A stretch of 13,194 bases of DNA from Oribacterium sp. UBA6992 (lineage in GTDB: Bacteria > Bacillota > Clostridia > Lachnospirales > Lachnospiraceae). Both the position numbers and the translations under genes were made by a program. Location: assembly GCA_002449915.1 (NCBI GenBank), contig DJXY01000137.1, positions 1-13,194 on the forward strand, given 5' to 3'. A model generated the notes under the pieces. The model was not told where the DNA came from. It did no database searches and worked only from the letters and a program-made list of their open reading frames with translations. Shown here in pieces: positions 5,399 through 12,314 of this stretch (position 1 is the first letter of the stretch; each line of letters begins with the position of its first letter).

Positions 5399-5791
5399 AT
5401 GAAAAAGAGAATCGCAGTTCTTGCAATGAGTCTGCTGCTTGCTGTTTCCGCCTCTATGCCGGCAATGGCAGGTGCCGTGACATACGGCAACAGTACAACC
5501 ACCACGGCAAGCACGGATGGTCACTGGGTTAAGAGAAATGGAAAATGGTATTTTATTGACAACCAGGATGGACATGTCTATAAAGGCTGGATTGTCAGCG
5601 GCATGCAATGGTACTACATGGGACCTCAGGAAGGAAATGGTGCCATGTACACCGGCTGGCAGAACATTGGTGAGCAATGGTATTATCTCTCCGAAGCGCA
5701 GGTCAGCGGTCAGCCACTTGGATCTCTTTATATGAATAGGCTGACCCCGGATGGTTATCACGTGGATGCAAGTGGCATATGGGTTGACTGA
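5399..5791 (+). CDS. Small secreted cell-wall-binding repeat protein, 130 aa
   Basis: This is the only convincing plus-strand gene. AAAGGAGA precedes the ATG at 7 bases. Residues 1-24 are a signal peptide (MKKRIAVLAMSLLLAVSA..PAMA). A Thr/Ser-rich linker (about 29-40) is followed by three wall-binding repeats: GHWVKRNGKWYFIDNQDG, KGWIVSGMQWYYMGPQEGNG and TGWQNIGEQWYYLSEA. The C-terminal cap NRLTPDGYHVDASGIWVD is a common ending of clostridial wall-binding proteins. There is no enzyme domain. It is divergent from the 507-aa protein of the same family and convergent with the alcohol dehydrogenase gene. No good terminator is visible on its strand; the strong stem at 5915-5956 has its U-run on the other strand. 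Probably a minimal wall-binding adaptor or surface protein; function unknown. Confidence 0.88.
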   Translation: MKKRIAVLAMSLLLAVSASMPAMAGAVTYGNSTTTTASTDGHWVKRNGKWYFIDNQDGHVYKGWIVSGMQWYYMGPQEGNGAMYTGWQNIGEQWYYLSEAQVSGQPLGSLYMNRLTPDGYHVDASGIWVD

Positions 5792-5914
5792 TACAGCAAG
5801 ATTTCCTGGGCACCATTGGATTCACTAAATACCGTCTAAAAAACGGATGATATTTTGTTGTTCTGCAGATATCCAGGTGTCTCCCGGCAGGAAACTCACA
5901 GAAAAGCTTTAAAA

Positions 5915-5956
5915 AAGCATACCCTAATCCTCTAATGATCAGATTAGGGTATGCTT
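5915..5956 (-). terminator. Rho-independent terminator of the alcohol dehydrogenase gene
   Basis: Arms AAGCATACCCTAATC (5915-5929) and GATTAGGGTATGCTT (5942-5956) are perfectly complementary over 15 bp, with a 12-base loop. On the minus strand the stem is followed by a run of T (5916 down to 5911), so it terminates the gene ending at 6014. On the plus strand it is followed by CAAAAATC, so it is a poor terminator in that direction, though it may still protect a 3' end. Confidence 0.85.
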
Positions 5957-6013
5957 CAAAAATCATATAAACTATTGCAGATAAAATCTTTGGTTTTTCT
6001 ACCAATGATGAAA

Positions 6014-7180
6014 TCAGAACGCCGCCTTGTAAATCTCAACAACATCCGCGCTGGTCAGTGGCACAAAGAATCCGGCACTTCCTTTGGTCGCCTTTTCCGC
6101 CATGACCTTGAAATGCTCATCGCTGTGAATGCCAACAGCACGGAGATTTGCCGGAAGTCCCATGGATTCTGTAAAGAATTTCCGTGTCCTGTCAATCGCC
6201 TCCTCAGCGATCTCCATGTCATCATCTCCGGAGATTCCCCAAACATTTCTGCCATAAACTGCAAAATTAACCGCCGTGGAAGGATCCTTTTTAAGCACAA
6301 ACTCCATCCAAACCGGTGTCAGGATCGCAAGTCCCTCACCATGTGTAATGTCATAAAATGCAGAGAGCTCATGCTCCATCGGATGTACGCACCAAGCCGG
6401 CTTACTGCCATCCGCAATAAGACCGTTGATTGCATGGCTTGCCGCCCACATCAGATTGGCACGTGCGTCATAATTGTCCGGCTCTGCCAATGCAATCGGA
6501 CCATACTTGATCATGGTCTTGAGCAGTCCTTCTGCAAATCTTGCCTGCACATCACATCCAGGCTCCTTGGTGAAATAACTCTCAAAGGTATGGCTCATCA
6601 TATCCGCCGTACCTGCTGCCGTCTGCTTTTTAGATACGGAAAACGTATAGGTCGGATCCAGCACAGACATGGTTGGCTTTAACGCATCTCCGGCTGTACC
6701 CCACTTTTCATTTTTTGTCATGTCGGAGATTACTGCGAATGCATCCATCTCGGAGCCGGTCGCAGAGAGTGTCAATACAGAAAAGATCGGGAGTGCTTTT
6801 GTGATCTTCACAGGATCAATCACAAGATCCCAGGCGTCTCCCTCATAAAGTGCCCCAGCTGCTACTACCTTGGCACAGTCAATGGTACTTCCACCACCAA
6901 TGGCAAGCACCATGTCAATAGATTGTGTCTTACAAAGCTGCACGCCCTTCCGGACCGTTTCGATTCTTGGGTTTGGTTCCACTCCGGAAAGCTCTGTAAC
7001 ACGGACTCCGGCATCGCCCAGAATCTTCATGGCTGTATCGTAAATGCCATTCCGTTTGATACTGCCCCCACCATAAACAAGCAGTGCCTTGGAACCGTAC
7101 TTGGCAAGCTCTGAAAGATGTGAAATCTGCCCTTTACCAAAATAAATTGTTGTAGGTATGCTGAATCTGAAATTATACAT
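6014..7180 (-). CDS. Iron-containing alcohol dehydrogenase (butanol dehydrogenase/YqhD type), 388 aa
   Basis: This is a cytoplasmic NAD(P)H-dependent alcohol/aldehyde oxidoreductase of the group III, iron-type family. The N-terminal Rossmann-like half has FGKGQI near residue 14, GGGSIKRNG (37-45) and the cofactor-binding GGGST (95-99) followed by IDCAK. The C-terminal half has the metal ligands expected for YqhD-like enzymes at the matching spacing: D193 and H197 (TADMMSHTFE), H266 (CVHPMEHELS) and H280 (DITHGEGLAI). Length and start are normal (AGAGGAGG 8 bases before the ATG). The closest families reduce aldehydes such as butyraldehyde during fermentation or detoxification; the exact substrate cannot be told. 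It follows the wall-binding gene at 7314-8108 after 133 bases without a clear terminator between, so it may be read through or have its own promoter. A strong terminator closes it. Confidence 0.95.
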   Translation of the reverse strand: MYNFRFSIPTTIYFGKGQISHLSELAKYGSKALLVYGGGSIKRNGIYDTAMKILGDAGVRVTELSGVEPNPRIETVRKGVQLCKTQSIDMVLAIGGGSTIDCAKVVAAGALYEGDAWDLVIDPVKITKALPIFSVLTLSATGSEMDAFAVISDMTKNEKWGTAGDALKPTMSVLDPTYTFSVSKKQTAAGTADMMSHTFESYFTKEPGCDVQARFAEGLLKTMIKYGPIALAEPDNYDARANLMWAASHAINGLIADGSKPAWCVHPMEHELSAFYDITHGEGLAILTPVWMEFVLKKDPSTAVNFAVYGRNVWGISGDDDMEIAEEAIDRTRKFFTESMGLPANLRAVGIHSDEHFKVMAEKATKGSAGFFVPLTSADVVEIYKAAF

Positions 7181-7313
7181 TATATTGGCCTCCTCTTAGA
7201 TCAGTGTATTTAATAATTTTATAAAGTTAGCTGACAGAGAGCATTGTCTTCATCAGTTAATTTATTAACAATATACACCTAAGTGAAGCTTTACGGCAAG
7301 TCCAGACACTCGC

Positions 7314-8108
7314 TTAAACAGAAATCCACTTCCCGCTGGCGTCAAAATGCTGCGTGACGCCGGCAATCCGAAGCCAGCCTGTCGCCATGACTCCATCCTG
7401 CTTAAGATAATACCAGACTCCATCCGCCTGGTCCTGCCACCAGCCCGTATCCATTTTACCGTTGCTGAAATGATACCAGTTTTCATTGTCGAGCTTCACC
7501 CAACCGGAGAGTTCCGATGGCGCTGCAGTTGCCTTCCTATTACCCCCGGCCTCGGCGCTCTGTCCTGACATTTTATTATCAGAATGTACGTTTTCATTGT
7601 CTGTCCCGCCTGCGCCTCTCTGCGCCGGATACACTGCTCTGTATATACCGTCTGGCTCTACCGGATGCTCATCCCGGTATCTGTCATCAATTTCATAGAA
7701 CTCCTCCCAGCTGAGATGCAGCACCTCGGATGTCTGCAGATCGCTGTACTTAAGTCCCTCCACGGTAAAAATATAATCCCCGGCGCCCTGCTCCAGAATC
7801 CGCTTAGTAAAATCGTAGTGGTCCTTGCTCGAAACCGTCACCGGCTGCCCGATGCGCGTATTCTTGGAGACGGTGTCCTTATAGAGCGATACCCGATAGC
7901 GCTGGTCCTCCTGCGAACGATCCCAATACGCCATAACCACATTGTCCGAGATGTCAAAGCTTAAATCCGAAAACGCATAATCAGCCTCATCTCTTACCTT
8001 TGCGAATGCTTCTCCCCCTCCAACATTCAAACATGTTCCTGAAAAACCAAGGACTGCTGCAAACACTACACCTCGACACATATATTTTAAAATTCTACAT
8101 TTCCGCAT
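7314..8108 (-). CDS. Secreted protein with N-terminal beta-rich domain and cell-wall-binding repeats, 264 aa
   Basis: It starts 36 bases after the kinase stop and is therefore very likely in the same operon. AAAGGA precedes the ATG. Residues 1-36 look like a signal peptide ending in AFA; C26 is not in a proper lipobox, so lipidation is unlikely. Residues about 45-135 form a beta-rich, possibly fibronectin-III-like domain (LSFDISDNVVMAYWDRS, YRVSLYKDT, GDYIFTVEGLKYSDLQTS). A polar linker (about 160-198, rich in G, N, S) leads to three wall-binding repeats: SGWVKLDNENWYHFSNGKM, TGWWQDQADGVWYYLKQDG and ATGWLRIAGVTQHFDASGKW. No enzyme motif is seen. As the third gene of a regulator-kinase operon, it could be a wall-anchored sensor partner, or an output of the system. 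The domain family name is a guess from pattern. Confidence 0.87.
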   Translation of the reverse strand: MRKCRILKYMCRGVVFAAVLGFSGTCLNVGGGEAFAKVRDEADYAFSDLSFDISDNVVMAYWDRSQEDQRYRVSLYKDTVSKNTRIGQPVTVSSKDHYDFTKRILEQGAGDYIFTVEGLKYSDLQTSEVLHLSWEEFYEIDDRYRDEHPVEPDGIYRAVYPAQRGAGGTDNENVHSDNKMSGQSAEAGGNRKATAAPSELSGWVKLDNENWYHFSNGKMDTGWWQDQADGVWYYLKQDGVMATGWLRIAGVTQHFDASGKWISV

Positions 8109-8144
8109 AGCTTTATCCTTTCCTGGTATACTTTCCTGATATTG

Positions 8145-9494
8145 TCACGATCTTGGCAGGATAATGCGATAGGTGGTGCTGTGTCCGACAGCGCCCTTTG
8201 GCAGCAGAGTAATGGTACCTCCATGTCCTTCCACAACACGTCGCACGATGGCAAGTCCGAGACCGGATCCCTTACCTGACTGCCGGGAGGCATCTCCTGT
8301 CACAAAGGCATCAAAAATATTTTGGCGAAGCTCCTCCGAAATACCGATGCCATCATCCGCCACATCCATGACAATCCAGTGATTGACATGGGAGACCATG
8401 AGACTCACATAAATGTTCGTACCCTCCGGGTTGTATCGCACCGTATTGTTGATAAGATTTTCAAATATCCTTCGGAACTCCACCTTATCAAAATAATAAT
8501 CTACTCGCTCCTCCGGGAGATTGACTTCCAATCCATAGTGGCTGAGAGACAGCTCCTCGTATTTCTCCGCGAGGTATTCCCGGAGATACTCTACAAGATC
8601 GCCCCATTCCTTATGAAAGGAAAAATCCGGATGCTCCAGTCGGCTGTATTCATGGAAGGTATTGATAAGATCCGTGAGTAAAACCGACTTCCGGTAAATC
8701 GTATCCGCATAGCGCTTCCAGTTTTCCATCGGGATGGTCCCGTCCACAATCGCGCGGCTGTAGCCCTGGATCACCGTGATCGGGGTCTTTAAATCATGGG
8801 AAATGCCGGCGATAAGACGTTGTCTTCCTTCCTCCAGTTGCTTCCTCTCTAGCATACTGGTTTTTAATGCATTCAACATCCTGTTATAGCTCTGACAGAT
8901 ACTTTGAAGCTCCTGGGCACCCTGATACCGTATTGGACTGACCTTATCCAAATCCTCGCTCTGCATCTGCTCCATCGCATCGTCTAGAAGACGCAGCGGC
9001 TTGGAAACCTTTTGATTCATCCGGAAGACAAAACCCAGCATGCTTAGAAGCTCCCCTGCAAGAAATCCCGCAATCAATGCTATAGTCAACTGATGCATTG
9101 CATTATTATAATTCCAGTACTGTTTGGAAATCGGCTGCTCATTTGTCTTGTCAATCTCCGCCTGAAGCTCTGCAACGCTCCTGTCGCTGTTTTGATACAG
9201 CACCTTGCCACTGTCATCCAGGATTTTGAGATCTGTCACATAATACACTTCATTATTAAGATCCAGTTCAGAACGCACCATCATGGTTCCATTTCCATTG
9301 GAAATCGGGATCGTTTCCGTATAGCTCTGTGGCACTGTAGAATTAAGATACTTATCCGCTATTTTAATAGAACCATAATAATAGATACCGCCACAAATCA
9401 GCAGAATCGCAATCGTCATGCCAATCAACCCAAGATATCCCCGCATAATCAGGAAATACAGGCTTCCCTTCCGCTTCATCCTTTGATCCCCCAT
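8145..9494 (-). CDS. Sensor histidine kinase, 449 aa
   Basis: This is a full-length class I membrane kinase. TM1 lies at about 19-41 and TM2 at about 135-157, enclosing an extracellular domain of some 90 residues (43-134). A HAMP linker (about 160-215) is followed by HisKA with phospho-acceptor H233 in ISHDLKTP and the HATPase_c domain: N-box FENLINNTVRYN (344-355), G1 DDGIG (380-384), F-box-like IFDAF, G2 GKGSGLGLA (407-415). It lies 31 bases after the response regulator (9526-10236), its probable partner. The ATG at 9494 has AGGAAGGA rather far upstream; an ATG at 9479 (MKRKGS) with GGGGGA at 8 bases is a good alternative and removes only five residues. The gene order, with an ABC efflux operon upstream and a wall-binding gene downstream, suggests sensing of envelope stress or an antimicrobial. 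The ligand is unknown. Confidence 0.95.
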   Translation of the reverse strand: MGDQRMKRKGSLYFLIMRGYLGLIGMTIAILLICGGIYYYGSIKIADKYLNSTVPQSYTETIPISNGNGTMMVRSELDLNNEVYYVTDLKILDDSGKVLYQNSDRSVAELQAEIDKTNEQPISKQYWNYNNAMHQLTIALIAGFLAGELLSMLGFVFRMNQKVSKPLRLLDDAMEQMQSEDLDKVSPIRYQGAQELQSICQSYNRMLNALKTSMLERKQLEEGRQRLIAGISHDLKTPITVIQGYSRAIVDGTIPMENWKRYADTIYRKSVLLTDLINTFHEYSRLEHPDFSFHKEWGDLVEYLREYLAEKYEELSLSHYGLEVNLPEERVDYYFDKVEFRRIFENLINNTVRYNPEGTNIYVSLMVSHVNHWIVMDVADDGIGISEELRQNIFDAFVTGDASRQSGKGSGLGLAIVRRVVEGHGGTITLLPKGAVGHSTTYRIILPRS

Positions 9495-9525
9495 ATGTAA
9501 TGCTTATCCTTCCTGAAATTCTATC

Positions 9526-10236
9526 TTATATATTTTTTTCAATCTTATATCCCAGCCCGCGGATGGTCTTAAGATAGACCGGATTTTTAGGCTCGTCCTC
9601 AATCTTCTCTCGGATCTTGGAAATATGCACCATAATCGTATTGTCGTCACTCTCAAAGTACTCACCATTGATGCTCTCATAGATCTGAAGCTTGGTAAAC
9701 ACCTTGCCCGGATGCTGCATAAGGAGGCGCAGAATCTTAAACTCTGTCGGCGTCAGCATGATCTCCCTCTCTCCTTTTCTGAGCGTCATGGATTCCAGAT
9801 TCATCTTAAGCTCGCCAGTCTCCAGAACTTTTACCTCTGCCACCGGACTATGTTCATTTAAATGATAAAACCTGCGAATGTTGGAGCGCACTCTGGCTGC
9901 CACTTCGAGCGGATTAAAAGGCTTTGCGATATAATCGTCTGCGCCGAGATCAAGTCCAAGGATCTTGTCACTGTCCTCGGTCTTGGCGGATAAGATGATG
10001 ACGGGAACATTCATACTCTCCCGCACCTTCCGGATCAGCTGATATCCATCCATCTCCGGCATCATGATGTCCATAATGATAAGATCTACGGTATCCTGCT
10101 GCAAACGCTGCCACGCCAGAAGCCCATTTTCCGCAGTCAGCACCTCGTAGCCTGCATTCTCAAGATACAGCTCCAACAGATTCACTATGTCACGGTCATC
10201 CTCTGCAATTAAAATACGATACTTTTTATCTCTCAC
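9526..10236 (-). CDS. OmpR/PhoB-family response regulator (VanR-like), 236 aa
   Basis: The start is a GTG at 10236 with GAGAGGA upstream. The receiver domain carries D13/D14, phospho-acceptor D56 (IIMDIMMPEMDG), S83 (ILSAKT) and K105 (DDYIAKPF). The winged-helix domain contains LTPTEFKILRLLMQHPGKVFTK and ends VYLKTIRGLGYKIEKN. This arrangement and wording are typical of VanR-like regulators in Firmicutes. It is followed by its kinase and lies 102 bases after the efflux permease stop, with no terminator between. Two TTACAAT copies at 10252-10268 lie just before its ribosome binding site and may be an operator. It probably controls the efflux genes and/or the downstream wall-binding gene; this is inference from order. 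Confidence 0.95.
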   Translation of the reverse strand: MRDKKYRILIAEDDRDIVNLLELYLENAGYEVLTAENGLLAWQRLQQDTVDLIIMDIMMPEMDGYQLIRKVRESMNVPVIILSAKTEDSDKILGLDLGADDYIAKPFNPLEVAARVRSNIRRFYHLNEHSPVAEVKVLETGELKMNLESMTLRKGEREIMLTPTEFKILRLLMQHPGKVFTKLQIYESINGEYFESDDNTIMVHISKIREKIEDEPKNPVYLKTIRGLGYKIEKNI

Positions 10237-10251
10237 GGTTTTGTCCTCTCG

Positions 10252-10268
10252 TTACAATACTTTACAAT
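10252..10268 (-). promoter_or_regulatory. Direct repeat TTACAAT-N3-TTACAAT before the response regulator
   Basis: Perfect 7-mers TTACAAT occur at 10252-10258 and 10262-10268, a 10-bp period. On the minus strand this reads ATTGTAA twice and ends about 15 bases before the GTG start, next to the GAGAGGA ribosome binding site. Binding there would block transcription or translation rather than activate it. No clear -10/-35 pair is seen nearby, so its role is open. Confidence 0.35.
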
Positions 10269-10338
10269 GCCGTATGCATCTCACGGATTTCTCTTATACA
10301 TATCTTTATCATGATATGTGCATGTCTACCCGATTCTC

Positions 10339-11592
10339 TTACTCATAGCGTAAAGCCTCGATCGGGTCAAGCTTTGCCGCCTTATTGGCAGGATAATAGC
10401 CAAAGAAAACACCAAACGCCATGGAAAAGAGTACGCTTACTGCAATACCTGCGATCGAAGGATGTCCCTCAAAATGCAGAAGCGATGAGGCGATTATACC
10501 GAGTCCAAGTCCCAGCAGAATGCCGATCGCACCTCCGATGAGGCAAATCATCACCGCCTCCGTAATAAACTGAAGCCTTATATCGAGATTGGTAGCTCCC
10601 AAAGCCTTGCGTGTCCCGATTTCCCGAGTGCGTTCGGTTATGGACACCACCATGATGTTCATGACACCGATACCGCCGACCAGGAGTGCAATGGCCCCGA
10701 CCGCCACAAAGGCGAGCTTCAGTGAGGAAAGCATGGATGTCATCTGACGGATCTGCTCCTTCATGCTGTAGCCAAAGACCATGTAGGTGTCATTATCCAG
10801 ATACTTCCCGTTATTTAAGTAGTCCTGAATCTCCGGACAGAGTGTCTCCGGATCGGCAGCTTCGGCGGTAAAAAGCGTAAAGCTGTCATAATACTCACTG
10901 TCTTTTACCTGAAGATTGGCTGTCGCAAGGGGAATGTAAACGTCAGTCGGCATATCCTCCATGTTTCCGCCAAATGCTGCACTTACGTTATACTGATAGA
11001 CTCCGACAATCGTATAGGCGTAATATTTGCTGTCGATCAGAATCTCAATCTCCTGTCCAAGCGCCTGATTTACATCCGGACCAATCATTTTTTCCACATA
11101 ACGGTCTGATACCAGTGCAACCTTAGCTGCTCTTTTCTGATCCTCAAGGCTTAGCGTCCGTCCCGCAAGCATAGTTAGATTTTTGGTCTTGATATCAAGA
11201 CTGTTGCCTCCGCTTAGGTTAATGGATGCCTGCGTTCTGCCATCTTCCTTTTCCATGATCGTATTACCAAGGCTCCTCTCCAGCGCCAGCCCCTCAACCT
11301 GTCCCTGAAAGTGCTGCATAAGATCCTTGAAATCATCCTCGGACATATAGTCCTTGGTCTTATCCGTATCTCTCACCGCAGTATCATTCCCCTTTTGTGT
11401 AAGAAAGAACTCGATACGATTGGTGCCCATGCTTCCCATCATGCTCATCACAGATCTCTGCATCGCACTGCTGACCGTCATAATTGCGATCACTGCCGCG
11501 ATACCGATAATGACGCCCAGCATGGTAAGGAAACTCCGGATCTTGTTGGCCATGAGTCCTGTAAATGCAAGCTTTATGTTTTCAAGCAACAT
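10339..11592 (-). CDS. ABC transporter permease, MacB/FtsX type, 417 aa
   Basis: From the ATG at 11592 (MLLENIKLAF; GAGAGGAGAGG upstream) the protein overlaps the ATPase stop by 11 bases. TM1 spans about 20-40 (FLTMLGVIIGIAAVIAI). A large extracytoplasmic MacB_PCD-like domain fills about 45-290, and three helices follow at about 293-315, 343-367 and 380-400. Conserved family stretches are ALLVGGIGVMNIMVVSITER, the coupling helix REIGTRKALGA (323-333) and the terminal PANKAAKLDPIEALRYE. Type VII (mechanotransmission) ABC proteins of this kind do not pump through a membrane channel but drive periplasmic or extracellular partners; in Firmicutes such sets (YknXYZ-like) protect against toxic peptides or export small peptides. 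Here it works with the ATPase and membrane fusion protein next to it. The substrate is unknown. Confidence 0.95.
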   Translation of the reverse strand: MLLENIKLAFTGLMANKIRSFLTMLGVIIGIAAVIAIMTVSSAMQRSVMSMMGSMGTNRIEFFLTQKGNDTAVRDTDKTKDYMSEDDFKDLMQHFQGQVEGLALERSLGNTIMEKEDGRTQASINLSGGNSLDIKTKNLTMLAGRTLSLEDQKRAAKVALVSDRYVEKMIGPDVNQALGQEIEILIDSKYYAYTIVGVYQYNVSAAFGGNMEDMPTDVYIPLATANLQVKDSEYYDSFTLFTAEAADPETLCPEIQDYLNNGKYLDNDTYMVFGYSMKEQIRQMTSMLSSLKLAFVAVGAIALLVGGIGVMNIMVVSITERTREIGTRKALGATNLDIRLQFITEAVMICLIGGAIGILLGLGLGIIASSLLHFEGHPSIAGIAVSVLFSMAFGVFFGYYPANKAAKLDPIEALRYE

Positions 11593-12295
11593 ACTTGGAA
11601 CCTCTCCTCTCTCCGATAAAGACTCCATCCTTCAGTGTGAGGATCCGTTCCGTCTCTTCGGCAAGCTCCTGTGAATGCGTAATCAGCACGATGGTAATCC
11701 CGCTTTTTCTGTGAAGCTCATGAAACAAATTCATGATGACTCTGCCGGTATGCGAATCCAGCGCGCCGGTCGGTTCATCCGCAAGGATCAGTGAAGGATG
11801 ATTTACCAGTGCCCTCGCTATCGCAACTCTCTGTTTCTGCCCACCGGACAAAGCATCCGGAGTGTGGTCCATCCGTTCCTCCATACCCACGAGCCGAAGC
11901 AGCTCCTCCGCCCGCTCTCTCCTGCGTTTCTCCGGGACTCTTGCGTACAGCATCGGAAGCTCAACATTCCGAAGTGCCGATGTCCTCGGGATAAGATTAT
12001 AGGTCTGAAATACAAAACCGATTTCCTGATTCCGGATATGGCTTAAATCCGTGTCACTCGACGTACTTACATCGATTCCATTCAGTACATAGCTTCCCAC
12101 CGTGGGGCGGTCGAGGATCCCTAAGATATTCATGAGCGTTGACTTACCTGAGCCGCTGGTTCCGACAATGGAAACAAACTCGCCGCGATGTACGGTAAAG
12201 TCAATGCCATGCAGAATCTCAATTTCATTTTCCGTCCCGATGTTATAGCTTTTGTGAATGTTTCTGGCTTCCATGATAACGTTCTGCTCATTCAT
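11582..12295 (-). CDS. ABC transporter ATP-binding protein, MacB/LolD type, 237 aa
   Basis: The ATG at 12295 (MNEQNVIMEARNIHKSY) has AGGAG 5 bases upstream and lies 19 bases after the fusion protein stop; the longer frame to 12349 would overlap that gene and lacks support. Motifs are Walker A GTSGSGKST (45-53), Q-loop FQTYNLIPR (Q97), signature LSGGQKQR (149-156), Walker B LILADEP (E174 catalytic) and the switch histidine H207 (LITHS). The TYNLIPR Q-loop and the GALDS D-loop are typical of the LolD/MacB/YknY subfamily. It powers the permease encoded immediately downstream, with which it overlaps by 11 bases, indicating translational coupling. All catalytic residues are present. Confidence 0.96.
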   Translation of the reverse strand: MNEQNVIMEARNIHKSYNIGTENEIEILHGIDFTVHRGEFVSIVGTSGSGKSTLMNILGILDRPTVGSYVLNGIDVSTSSDTDLSHIRNQEIGFVFQTYNLIPRTSALRNVELPMLYARVPEKRRRERAEELLRLVGMEERMDHTPDALSGGQKQRVAIARALVNHPSLILADEPTGALDSHTGRVIMNLFHELHRKSGITIVLITHSQELAEETERILTLKDGVFIGERRGSKYVA

Positions 12296-12314
12296 GTTTT
12301 CTCCTGCCTTATAC

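Noticed and set aside
5832..5846. Terminator for the plus-strand 130-aa gene
   Set aside because: CCGT/ACGG gives only four pairs around seven bases, followed by a mixed AT stretch; too weak to call.
5951..6682. Long plus-strand frame opposite the alcohol dehydrogenase
   Set aside because: The minus strand encodes a complete enzyme with all metal ligands; the plus frame starts inside the terminator stem and has no family features.
7227..7260. Imperfect inverted repeat TTAGCTGA/TCAGTTAA upstream of the alcohol dehydrogenase
   Set aside because: One mismatch on the transcribed strand, no clear promoter around it, and nothing to compare it with; too weak to list as an operator.
10298..10319. 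Inverted repeat ACATATC/GATATGT between permease and regulator
   Set aside because: Seven AT-rich pairs with an 8-base loop are expected fairly often by chance and there is no T-run; no support as terminator or operator.
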